Shown here in pieces: positions 26,482 through 33,846 of a DNA stretch of 41,950 bases (positions within the stretch are counted from its first letter, which is position 1; every line of letters begins with the position of its first letter). This stretch comes from Hyphomicrobiales bacterium (GTDB lineage: Bacteria; Pseudomonadota; Alphaproteobacteria; Rhizobiales; Rhizobiaceae): assembly GCA_900472785.1 (NCBI GenBank), contig UCJH01000054.1, positions 1 through 41,950 of the forward strand, written 5' to 3'. The notes beneath the pieces were generated by a model. The model was not told where the DNA came from and did not search any database. It saw only the letters and a program-made list of their open reading frames with translations. The translations under genes were made by a program, and so were the position numbers.

Positions 26482-27506
26482 TCCACCCTCAGGATGATCT
26501 TGCCGAAGACCTGGCGCGATTCCATCCGCTCCAGCGCCTTGTCGATGTCGGAAAAACCGACTTCCGTATCGATGACAGGATGAACGAGCCCGCGGGCCAT
26601 CTTCTGCATGGCATCGGCCATATTTTCCATGCGGCAGCCGAAGGAGCCGAGCAGCTTCAATTGCTGCTGGAAAAGCATCATCAGGTTCATTTCAGTGGAA
26701 ACGCCGGAGGTCGAGCCGCAGGTGACCAGACGGCCGCCACGCTTCAGGCAGAACATCGATGCGGCGAAGGTGTCCTTGCCGACATGTTCGAAGACGACGT
26801 CAACGCCCTTCTTCTTCGTCAGCTTGCGCACGACGCCTTCGAAGCGGTCGGTGCGGTAGTTGATGACGTGATCGGCGCCAAGTGCCTTGGCCTTCTCGAT
26901 CTTGTCGTCGGAGCCGACGGTTGTGATGACCGTGCAGCCGATCTTCTTGGCAAGCTGGATCGCCGCCGAACCGATGCCCGAACCGCCGGCATGGATCAAG
27001 ATCGTCTCTGCGGGCTCGAGCTTTGCATTGTCGAACAGCATGTGCTCCACGGTGCCGAAGGTCACGGGCGCGAGGGCCGCCGCAACGGCGTCAACGCCGG
27101 GTGGTGCCGGAACCAGCAGGCGTGCCGGCAGATTGACCTTTTCCTGGGCGAAGCCGTCGAGATGAAAGCCATGCACGCCGCCGACATGTTCGCAGAGATT
27201 GTCGCGGCCCTCGCGGCAGGGACGGCAAACTCCGCAGGTGCGGGCGCCATAGATCGAGACCAGTTGCCCCGGAAGCACGTTGGCGACGCCGGGGCCGATC
27301 TGGTCCACCACGCCGGAGGCTTCCGCACCGATGACCAGCGGCATCTTGCGCTTGGCAAAGGCCATGCCGCGCCAGCCCCAGACGTCGATGTGATTGAGCG
27401 CAACCGCCTTGACGCGCAACGTCACCTCTCCCGGGCCGGGCGCTTCGGGTTCGGGAACGTCGGTGATTTCGAGCTTGCGGTCGTCGAGCAGTTGCAGCGC
27501 GCGCAT
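26478..27506 (-). CDS. adh2XL: MDR-family (zinc alcohol dehydrogenase-like) protein of the long-chain fatty acid cluster
   Basis: A 342-residue MDR protein. The structural-zinc lobe is intact (CGVCRPCREGRDNLC, four Cys). The nucleotide site lies in HAGGSGIGSAAIQLAKKIG. At the catalytic zinc, however, the usual Cys is replaced (ALNHID instead of xxCHTD) and the GHE motif reads GAE, so two of the classical ligands are missing. This resembles quinone oxidoreductase or enoyl reductase members more than a true alcohol dehydrogenase. Acyl elongation needs an enoyl reductase and none is otherwise in the cluster, so that role is plausible. AAGGAAACACC precedes the ATG at 27506. Confidence 0.85.
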   Translation of the reverse strand: MRALQLLDDRKLEITDVPEPEAPGPGEVTLRVKAVALNHIDVWGWRGMAFAKRKMPLVIGAEASGVVDQIGPGVANVLPGQLVSIYGARTCGVCRPCREGRDNLCEHVGGVHGFHLDGFAQEKVNLPARLLVPAPPGVDAVAAALAPVTFGTVEHMLFDNAKLEPAETILIHAGGSGIGSAAIQLAKKIGCTVITTVGSDDKIEKAKALGADHVINYRTDRFEGVVRKLTKKKGVDVVFEHVGKDTFAASMFCLKRGGRLVTCGSTSGVSTEMNLMMLFQQQLKLLGSFGCRMENMADAMQKMARGLVHPVIDTEVGFSDIDKALERMESRQVFGKIILRVD

Positions 27507-27623
27507 GGTGTTTCCTTCGCCTTCCGGCATTCCTGGAGCGCCGCACGCCAACACGGCGCGCAAGGTCGCTCCAACACTTCTATGCTGCAGCATGAAAACC
27601 ATGCCGCCGTGTTTGCGGCCGGT

Positions 27624-28907
27624 TTAGGCCGGTTCAGCCGCCATGACAAGGCTGGCGTTCTGACCGCCAAAGCCAAAAGAGTTCGACAGGACGGCTGACA
27701 CCTGCTTGTCGCGCTTCACGTTCGGCACGACGTCGAGAACGATGGCAGGGTCCGGATTGAGGTAGTTGATCGTCGGCGGCAGCGTGCCCGTCAGGATCGT
27801 CTGAAGCGAGAAAACCGCCTCGACAGCGCCGGCGGCCGTGAGCGTATGGCCGATCATCGATTTGTTCGAGGATACCGGGATTTGCGGCAATCCTTCGCCG
27901 AAGACGGCGGACATGGCGTGGTATTCCATCTTGTCGTTTTCCGGCGTCGAGGTGCCGTGCGCATTGATGTACCCGATGCCGCTTTCGTCCATGCCGGCGT
28001 CGGCAAGGGCCGCACGGATTGTCGCGATCGCCGGGCCGCCATCGGGCGACGAACGGGTCCGGTGGAAGAGGTCGGCTTTCTCGCCGCAGCCCTTGAGGAT
28101 GCCATAGACCCGGGCACCGCGGGAAACGGCCGCTTCGAGCGACTCGAGCACAAGCGTTGCCGCGCCTTCAGCGATAACGAAACCGTCACGATCCTTGGTG
28201 AAGGGCTTCGAAGCCCTCTGCGGCGGATCGTTCTGGGTGGAGAGGGCCGAGAGAAGCGCAAAGCGGATCAGCGCCTCGGCGCTCACGGACCCATCGGTGG
28301 CAACGGTCAGAGCGCGGTCGGTGCGGCCCTGACGGATGGCCTCAACACCCAGCTGGATGGCGGTGGCGCCGGAAGCGCAGGCAGTCGACAGCGTCACCGG
28401 TAGTCCGCGTGTGCCAAAACGGTCGGCGAGGCGCTCCGAGATCGAGCCGAACATCACGGCTTCGTGGAACACCGGATCGGCGCGCTCGCGCATGGCGGCG
28501 AGGAAGCGATCATAGGCATCGCCCGGACGGGTCGATGGCCCGGCGCGGTCGGCAAGCTCGAAGCGGGCGCTCCATTCCGGCTCGATCGGAGGGGCCGCAA
28601 GAAACAAGGGGCCGTTGAAATCGCCGGCAATGCCGGCCTGCGCCAAGGCTTCCAGCGTGGTTTCGCGGGCGAACGCATAGGATCGCTCGACGGCATTCTG
28701 CGCCGGTACTTCAATGAAATCGACGGTACCGCTGATGCGCGTGTTGAGACCTTCCGTCGGGAAACGCTCTATCTTGTGAATGCCGGAAACGCCTGATGTC
28801 AGGGCTTTCCAATTGTCCTCTATCCCCTGGCCGAGAGAGGTGATAACCCCCATGCCGGTTACGGCGATGATCGGGCGGCCGAGATGATCGCGATAGGCAT
28901 TGCTCAT
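27624..28907 (-). CDS. fabF1XL: beta-ketoacyl-ACP synthase (complete active site) of the long-chain fatty acid cluster
   Basis: A 427-residue thiolase-fold condensing enzyme. The nucleophile is in LSTACASGATAIQLG, the first His in INAHGTSTPENDKMEYH, the Lys and second His in SNKSMIGHTLTAAGAVEAVF, and the Gly-rich C-terminus is NSFGFGGQNASLV. All catalytic residues of KAS II are present. It should elongate acyl-AcpXL with malonyl units towards C26-C28. AAGGAG overlaps the stop of the preceding ketosynthase gene and serves this ATG. The F1/F2 numbering follows the rhizobial gene order as I remember it and may be exchanged in other annotations. Confidence 0.9.
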   Translation of the reverse strand: MSNAYRDHLGRPIIAVTGMGVITSLGQGIEDNWKALTSGVSGIHKIERFPTEGLNTRISGTVDFIEVPAQNAVERSYAFARETTLEALAQAGIAGDFNGPLFLAAPPIEPEWSARFELADRAGPSTRPGDAYDRFLAAMRERADPVFHEAVMFGSISERLADRFGTRGLPVTLSTACASGATAIQLGVEAIRQGRTDRALTVATDGSVSAEALIRFALLSALSTQNDPPQRASKPFTKDRDGFVIAEGAATLVLESLEAAVSRGARVYGILKGCGEKADLFHRTRSSPDGGPAIATIRAALADAGMDESGIGYINAHGTSTPENDKMEYHAMSAVFGEGLPQIPVSSNKSMIGHTLTAAGAVEAVFSLQTILTGTLPPTINYLNPDPAIVLDVVPNVKRDKQVSAVLSNSFGFGGQNASLVMAAEPA

Positions 28908-28919
28908 GGCAGCCGCTCC

Positions 28920-30125
28920 TTAAATTTCGGCCGAAAGAACGGCGATACCCTCGCCGCGCGCATGGCCGACGGTGGTGACGATGGCGGTTTTCGCCGGATG
29001 CAGCATGGCCGCTTCCGAAGCCGCGTCGAACGGCGGCACTTTTGCAGAAGAGCCCAGAGAGAGTGCAGCAAAGGCGAGACCGAGCGGAAACTGCGCCTCC
29101 AGACCGTGGCCGACAAGACCGCCATAAGCGCGAACCGGCACGGCCGGAAACTGGTTTTCCAGGAAAGCCTTTTCACGGGCGGCCAGATCATGGAAGCCTG
29201 TCGTTCCGGAAAAGACGACGGTCGATGTGGGATCGGGTATGCCTGCAGGCGCGGAAAGCTGCACGAGACGTTCCTCCATGCGGCCGTTGGTCCGGTTGCC
29301 GCGGTCGCCGCCGATCGCATCGATCGTGGCATAGATTCGCGCACCGCGGGCCTCCGCATGTTCCCGCGATTCAAGAACGAGGAAGGCGCCGACCGAACCG
29401 AGGATCATGCCGCCACCGTTTTCCGGCGTGCGCGACGCGACCGGCTGCCAGTCGCCGACGACGTGCCCCTGAACGGCCTCGATCAGAAGGATCATGTCCA
29501 GACGTTCGGCGGAAAAGGCGCCACCCACCAGCGTATGCGTCGATTGCCCCGCCTTGATGCGGGCAAAGGCGGTTTCGATCGCCGAAATACCGGCCGCTTC
29601 CTCGCCCATGAAGGTCCGCGACGAACCGGTGACCTTGTGGACGATGGAAATGTTGCCGGCGAGAAGATTGGAAAGCTGGGCGAGGAACAGCGTCGGGCGG
29701 AGTTCCGTCGTCAGCTTCTCGTTGAGCAGTTGTTCGCGATCGTTGCGCTTCAGCGCCTCGTCGACGATCAGCGAATCGACGTTGATATCGCGCTCGCCGC
29801 CACCGGCCGCGACAATCATGTCCATCGCGCCGCAGGCTTCGAGATTGTCCTTGAAACCCGCATCGTCCAGCGCGAGGCCGGCGCTGAAGACGCCAAGACG
29901 CTGCCAGTTTTCCATCTGGCGCTGGTCGCCGCGCTTGGCAATCTGCTGGGACCAGTCTATTTCGGGCAACGGATGAACCGGATAGGGAGCAAAACGCTCG
30001 GTCTCGACCCGCACCGTCGGCTGTGCAGCGGAGCCCAGCAGGTCGGTGTGGAGGGCGGCACCGACACCCTGGCTGGTGACGATACCGACACCGGTGATGA
30101 CGACATCATTGGCAGATTTCATCAT
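28920..30125 (-). CDS. fabF2XL: ketosynthase-fold protein lacking the catalytic Cys (chain-length-factor-like)
   Basis: About 401 residues with the condensing-enzyme fold: VVITGVGIVTSQG at the start, LVLESREHAEARGARI in the middle and GHARGEGIAVLSAEI at the end. Ungapped alignment back from VGGA puts a Glu (SSRTFMGEEAAGISAIE, about residue 176) where the nucleophilic Cys of KAS II sits. The NAHGTST His is replaced (FSGTTGF), and the SxKSMxGH Lys is lost, while one His remains (GGLVGHGLEA). It cannot condense by the normal mechanism. It is probably a partner of FabF1XL, as chain-length factors are for polyketide ketosynthases. The start is ATG 30125 or 30122 after AAAGGA; an ATG at 30131 overlaps the fabZXL stop. 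Confidence 0.87.
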   Translation of the reverse strand: MMKSANDVVITGVGIVTSQGVGAALHTDLLGSAAQPTVRVETERFAPYPVHPLPEIDWSQQIAKRGDQRQMENWQRLGVFSAGLALDDAGFKDNLEACGAMDMIVAAGGGERDINVDSLIVDEALKRNDREQLLNEKLTTELRPTLFLAQLSNLLAGNISIVHKVTGSSRTFMGEEAAGISAIETAFARIKAGQSTHTLVGGAFSAERLDMILLIEAVQGHVVGDWQPVASRTPENGGGMILGSVGAFLVLESREHAEARGARIYATIDAIGGDRGNRTNGRMEERLVQLSAPAGIPDPTSTVVFSGTTGFHDLAAREKAFLENQFPAVPVRAYGGLVGHGLEAQFPLGLAFAALSLGSSAKVPPFDAASEAAMLHPAKTAIVTTVGHARGEGIAVLSAEI

Positions 30126-30127
30126 AG

Positions 30128-30613
30128 TCATTCCTTTGCATCCGCGGATGCGGCGATGGCGGCCATCAGCCCCACCTCCTCCGCGCGCTTGCGCACGATA
30201 TCGCCGAGCGGCACCTGGTCGAACGGCATGGTCCGCAGCTTCAGCTGTGCATCGCAGACCTTTTTGCCGCCGGAGGTGATCTTTGCCTTGGTCACGGCAA
30301 AGCCGGAGCCGTCATGCTCGAGATGCACGTCGATATCGAGCACGGCCTCCGGCTCGACAAAGGTACGCATCTTGGCGCCATCGACGGTCATCAGGAACGG
30401 CATGGCAGCGAAACCGGTCGCAGCGAGCACGAGGAAGCCGGACGCCTGCGCCATCGTCTCGATCAGGAGCACGCCGGGCACCAGCGGATAGCCGGGGAAA
30501 TGCCCCTCGAAGACCGGGCTCTTCGCCGGCACGACCGAGCGGGCGACAAGCGTTCCCGCCTTGAGATCGACAGCCTCGACGTGATCGATCATCTGGAAAT
30601 ATTCAAGCAGCAT
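30128..30613 (-). CDS. fabZXL: 3-hydroxyacyl-ACP dehydratase FabZXL
   Basis: A 161-residue hot-dog-fold protein. VFEGHFPGYPLVPGVLLIE followed by TMAQASG holds the catalytic His and Glu of FabZ-type dehydratases, and the C-terminus carries RTMPFDQVPLG. It should dehydrate 3-hydroxyacyl-AcpXL during elongation. The ATG at 30613 is chosen; a TTG three codons upstream is possible and the ribosome site is weak. Its stop overlaps the first possible start of fabF2XL (ATGA), so the two are coupled. Confidence 0.9.
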   Translation of the reverse strand: MLLEYFQMIDHVEAVDLKAGTLVARSVVPAKSPVFEGHFPGYPLVPGVLLIETMAQASGFLVLAATGFAAMPFLMTVDGAKMRTFVEPEAVLDIDVHLEHDGSGFAVTKAKITSGGKKVCDAQLKLRTMPFDQVPLGDIVRKRAEEVGLMAAIAASADAKE

Positions 30614-30653
30614 CTGCGGCAAAACTCGTTTGGGTGAGGGTCAAGTAAAAACG

Positions 30654-30698
30654 CCAATGCCGCCTGTCAAGCGCTGAACACGCGACATGCGGCATTGG
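30654..30698 (-). promoter_or_regulatory. stem-loop between acpXL and fabZXL
   Basis: CCAATGCCGC (30654-30663) pairs perfectly with GCGGCATTGG (30689-30698) around a 25-nt loop. A smaller ACCTG-AAGA-CAGGT hairpin (about 30703-30716) lies beside it. With no T-run this is more likely an attenuating or RNA-stabilising structure than a full terminator. It would let acpXL, needed in excess as carrier, be expressed above the enzymes. Confidence 0.5.
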
Positions 30699-30748
30699 AT
30701 AGACCTGAAGACAGGTAAAAGCGCTTCAGTCGGCGCGGATCAGTCCAT

Positions 30749-31027
30749 TTAGCCCTTGGCGGCCTTCAGTTCGTCGATCTTGGCGCAGAGATTGTTGAGA
30801 ACGAAATATTCCTCGGTCGAGACCTTGCCTTCGTTGACGTCCTGCGTCCACTGCTCGAGCGGGATCTTGATGCCGAATTCCTTGTCGATCGCAAAGACGA
30901 TGTCGAGGAAGTCGAGGCTGTCGATGCCCAGGTCGTTGATGGTGTGGCTTTCCGGCGTGATCGTCTCACGGTCGATCTCGCTCGTTTCCGCAATGATGTC
31001 GGCAACCTTATCGAATGTAGCTGTCAC
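30749..31027 (-). CDS. acpXL: acyl carrier protein AcpXL
   Basis: A 92-residue carrier starting at GTG ([18 protein letters not shown]). The phosphopantetheine Ser is in [12 protein letters not shown] (residue 37). The C-terminal part ([20 protein letters not shown]) distinguishes AcpXL from housekeeping AcpP. It carries the growing 27-hydroxyoctacosanoyl-type chain. I chose the GTG at 31027 because AAGAGGTA lies 7 bases before it and because known AcpXL proteins have this length. It is first in the operon behind a recognisable promoter. Confidence 0.96.
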   Translation of the reverse strand: MTATFDKVADIIAETSEIDRETITPESHTINDLGIDSLDFLDIVFAIDKEFGIKIPLEQWTQDVNEGKVSTEEYFVLNNLCAKIDELKAAKG

Positions 31028-31062
31028 GCGCGTACCTCTTATAAAATTCACGTTTTGGCGAA

Positions 31063-31091
31063 GCTATAGGTAAATGCGCCTGAAAAGCCAA
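31063..31091 (-). promoter_or_regulatory. candidate sigma-70 promoter of acpXL
   Basis: On the minus strand TTGGCT (31091-31086) and TATAGC (31068-31063) are 17 bp apart, 4/6 matches each. This places transcription about 30 bases before the GTG start. Confidence 0.5.
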
Positions 31092-31163
31092 TGGCCTTAG
31101 AGCGAAGAGTTGCATTTAGGGGCTGTGGTGTTGCGCAAACATCAAATATGCCGCAGCCGCCGC

Positions 31164-32069
31164 TCAGAGTTCCGTTGCGGCCGGAAGAGCGGCGGCAAGG
31201 GCGTCGATTGCAAGCCGTACCCGAAGCGGCAGATGCGGCGTCTTCGGCCAGACCGCATAACAATCGAAGGACAGGCGCGGTTCGTTTTCGAAGAGCCGCA
31301 CGAGGCTTCCTGCCCGCACCCCTTCCTGCACCAACCAGCACGGCAGCCAGATCAGGCCGAGCCCGGCGACACCGGCATCGGCGATCATTTCGAGATCGTC
31401 GAAACGCATGCGCGATCGCGGCAGCATTTCGGCATCCGGCCCATCCTTCACCGGAAAAAGCCAGGACCGGACACGGCCCGAGCGGGCATAGAGGATCGCA
31501 TCGTGATCGAGCAGCTCCTCTCTGGTTTTCGGGGTGCCGTGACTGCGCAAATAATCGGGAGAAGCGCAAACGGTCATGCGCTGATACGCAATGCGGCGTG
31601 CCATCAGGCCCGGCCATTCTCCCAGCGAACCGTTGCGGATGGCGAGATCAAAACCATCCTCGACGAGATCCACCCGACTATCGGTGAAATTCAGATCGAG
31701 TTCGAGCTTTGGATGCTCGGCGGCGAGCTTCAGGAGAATCGGCGCGACGCAACGACGGCCGAATAGGACCGGCATGGAGACGCGCAGCCTTCCGGCCGCC
31801 TCCTTGCGCCCGGATTCGAGCATCGCCTCCCCTGCCCGCAATTCCTCGAGCGCGCGAAGGCACCGCTCATAAAAGGCCTGACCGTCTTCCGTCAGCGTCT
31901 GGCTGCGCGTCGTGCGATGAAACAGTCGCGCGCCAAGCCGGTCCTCCAGGCGCGCAATGGTCTTGCCCACCGCCGAGCGTGACAGGTTCAACCGCTGTGC
32001 GGCGGCGGAAAAACTGTCGGCCTCGACGGCTTCGACAAAGACGGAGACCCCGTTCAGCCGATCGTTCAT
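31164..32069 (-). CDS. LysR-family transcriptional regulator
   Basis: A 301-residue protein. The N-terminal winged helix is complete: GVSVFVEAVEADSFSAAAQR, then LNLSRSAVGKTIARLEDRLG and FHRTTRSQTLTEDG. The effector domain starts near residue 92 (GRLRVSMPVLFGRRCVAPIL). It belongs to the large CrgA-like group that usually controls a divergent gene. Here that gene is an MDR oxidoreductase, with 109 bp between the starts and a LysR-type box in the gap. The inducer is unknown. Confidence 0.9.
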   Translation of the reverse strand: MNDRLNGVSVFVEAVEADSFSAAAQRLNLSRSAVGKTIARLEDRLGARLFHRTTRSQTLTEDGQAFYERCLRALEELRAGEAMLESGRKEAAGRLRVSMPVLFGRRCVAPILLKLAAEHPKLELDLNFTDSRVDLVEDGFDLAIRNGSLGEWPGLMARRIAYQRMTVCASPDYLRSHGTPKTREELLDHDAILYARSGRVRSWLFPVKDGPDAEMLPRSRMRFDDLEMIADAGVAGLGLIWLPCWLVQEGVRAGSLVRLFENEPRLSFDCYAVWPKTPHLPLRVRLAIDALAAALPAATEL

Positions 32070-32094
32070 CTTCGTTGTAGCCTCCAGGGAAACA

Positions 32095-32111
32095 ATATGC
32101 GGAAATCATAT
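32095..32111. promoter_or_regulatory. candidate LysR box
   Basis: ATATG-CGGAAAT-CATAT is a perfect 5-bp inverted repeat that fits the T-N11-A rule (T at 32096, A at 32108). It lies between the LysR gene and the divergent MDR gene. A second repeat CGAAA/TTTCG (32124-32145) lies closer to the MDR gene. Confidence 0.5.
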
Positions 32112-32178
32112 CGCCACTGGCGACGAAAGCGCAATGCTAGTTTCGCTCCATTGTTAATCGCAGGACAGGAGAAGAAAC

Positions 32179-33204
32179 ATGACATCGACAATGCAACGCT
32201 GGTCCATGAATGCAATCGGCCGCGGCAATCTGACATTGGAAACCGTAGAGATCCCCGAACCCGGTCCCGGAGACATTCGGGTGAAGGTTTCGGCCGCTTC
32301 GCTCAATTATCGCGACAAGATGGTGATCGAGACAGGCATGGGCCTGACGCTTCCACAGCCGTTTGTTCCGCTTTCGGATATGGCCGGCATTGTCGACGCG
32401 GTCGGCGCTGGCGTCAGCCGCTTCAAGGAAGGCGATCGGGTTATGTCGACCTTCAAACCGGACTGGATCGATGGCCGCGACAACGGCACTGCGCGCACGC
32501 CTGCCTACAAGACCACCGGTGGCGCCTATCAGGGTGTTGCGGCCGAATATGTGGTTTATCCCGAAAACTGGCTCGTGGCATCGCCGCACACCCTCGATGA
32601 CGCAGAAGCCAGCACCCTGCCCGTCGCCGGGCTCACAGCATGGTTCGCCCTTGTCGAACTCGGCACGCTTAAGGCGGGATCGACGGTGCTTGTCCAGGGC
32701 ACCGGCGGTGTGGCGCTATTCGGCCTGCAGATCGCCAGGGCAAGGGGCGCACGGGTGATCGTGACCTCACGCAGCGACGACAAGCTGGCGAAGGCGAAGA
32801 TCCTTGGCGCCGATCACGGCATCAACAGCGACAAGGAGGATTGGGTGGAGGCCGTTTACCGGATCACTGGCGACGAAGGCGCGCATCATATTCTGGAAAT
32901 TTCCGGCGGCCCCAACCTCGGAAATTCCATTCGCGCCGTCGCGGTGCATGGAAAAATATCCGTCATCGGCGTTTTCGAGGGTTTCGAGGTGGCCGGGCCG
33001 GCCGGGCCATTGCTTTTGAAGTCACCGACAATCCAGGGAATCAGCGTCGGGCATCGCCGGGCGTTCGAGGATTTCGTCTACGACATCGATCAGACCGGCC
33101 TCAAGCCGATCATCGGCGCCCGTTATCGGCTGGAAGACTTGCCGGATGCGCTCGATCATCTCGATCGCGGACCGTTCGGAAAGATCGTGATCGACATGAA
33201 CTGA
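32179..33204 (+). CDS. MDR-family NAD(P)-dependent oxidoreductase, zinc-independent type
   Basis: A 341-residue protein. VKVSAASLNYRDKMVIETG replaces the catalytic-zinc segment of true alcohol dehydrogenases, there is no structural four-Cys lobe, and the cofactor site is TVLVQGTGGVALFGLQIARA. This is the quinone-oxidoreductase/enoyl-reductase-like branch (Asn-Tyr in the active site). ACAGGAGAAGAAAC gives a good ribosome site before the ATG. It diverges from a LysR gene and is probably its target. The substrate is unknown. Confidence 0.88.
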   Translation: MTSTMQRWSMNAIGRGNLTLETVEIPEPGPGDIRVKVSAASLNYRDKMVIETGMGLTLPQPFVPLSDMAGIVDAVGAGVSRFKEGDRVMSTFKPDWIDGRDNGTARTPAYKTTGGAYQGVAAEYVVYPENWLVASPHTLDDAEASTLPVAGLTAWFALVELGTLKAGSTVLVQGTGGVALFGLQIARARGARVIVTSRSDDKLAKAKILGADHGINSDKEDWVEAVYRITGDEGAHHILEISGGPNLGNSIRAVAVHGKISVIGVFEGFEVAGPAGPLLLKSPTIQGISVGHRRAFEDFVYDIDQTGLKPIIGARYRLEDLPDALDHLDRGPFGKIVIDMN

Positions 33205-33222
33205 TCCCGGCTTGAGAAATAG

Positions 33223-33248
33223 GGAGGCTGGCGCCGGGGCCGGCCTCC
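33223..33248. terminator. hairpin between convergent MDR and L,D-transpeptidase genes
   Basis: GGAGGCTGGC (33223-33232) pairs with GCCGGCCTCC (33239-33248), one G-T pair, 6-nt loop, 18 bases after the MDR stop. Confidence 0.6.
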
Positions 33249-33270
33249 GTATTCTATGGATCACGCAGGA

Positions 33271-33699
33271 TCAGCGGGTGACGACGATGCGGGTGTTCTT
33301 TAGGCCACTACGGCTTGCCATCGAGAAAAACTGGGCAGCGTTTTGCGGATGAAGACGAACGCAGCCATGGGATGCCGGACGGCCGAGACGCTTGAGGTCG
33401 AAGGTCGCATGCACGGCATAACCACCGTTGAAGAAGACTGCGAAGGGCATGGGCGCGTTGTCGTACTTGCGCGACCGGTGGTTCTTCGAAAGCCATTTGG
33501 CGCTCCAGCTGCCCTGCGGCGTGACATACCCCTTTCGCGCCGTCGATACTTTCCAGCGATACTTGACGATACCGTTCTGGGAAACAGTCATGGTCTGAGA
33601 TGAAAGGCTGATATTGGCAATGAGATTGGCGGCACTTGCAGATACTGTATGAAATTGCAGAAATACGAAGGCCAAAACGGCCACGAAAATTTTACGCAT
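33271..33699 (-). CDS. small L,D-transpeptidase (YkuD-family) protein
   Basis: A 142-residue protein. The signal peptide MRKIFVAVLAFVFLQF ends at an SASAAN site (about residue 24). The short YkuD domain follows (NISLSSQTMTVSQNGIVKYR, then STARKGYVTPQGSW). The catalytic motif is complete: HATFDLKRLGRPASHGCVRL, with the nucleophile in SHGCVRL. It should work in the periplasm, cross-linking peptidoglycan or attaching lipoproteins. The ATG at 33699 follows GAGAGGGATAC. The gene and its upstream DNA are more AT-rich than their neighbours. It is a single-gene unit. Confidence 0.87.
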   Translation of the reverse strand: MRKIFVAVLAFVFLQFHTVSASAANLIANISLSSQTMTVSQNGIVKYRWKVSTARKGYVTPQGSWSAKWLSKNHRSRKYDNAPMPFAVFFNGGYAVHATFDLKRLGRPASHGCVRLHPQNAAQFFSMASRSGLKNTRIVVTR

Positions 33700-33751
33700 G
33701 TATCCCTCTCCGGATTTAAACCACCTTATTACTGGTGTCCCAACACGGCAC

Positions 33752-33779
33752 AGAATATACATTGCGGGTAATGATACAA
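33752..33779 (-). promoter_or_regulatory. candidate promoter of the L,D-transpeptidase gene
   Basis: On the minus strand TTGTAT (33779-33774) and TATTCT (33757-33752) are 16 bp apart in an AT-rich gap, about 55 bases before the ATG. Confidence 0.35.
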
Positions 33780-33846
33780 GTTTAAGCGAAATGGAAAATT
33801 TCGACATAAAAAGATCGGTAAAATTACATCGAAACAAGCAACGCGA

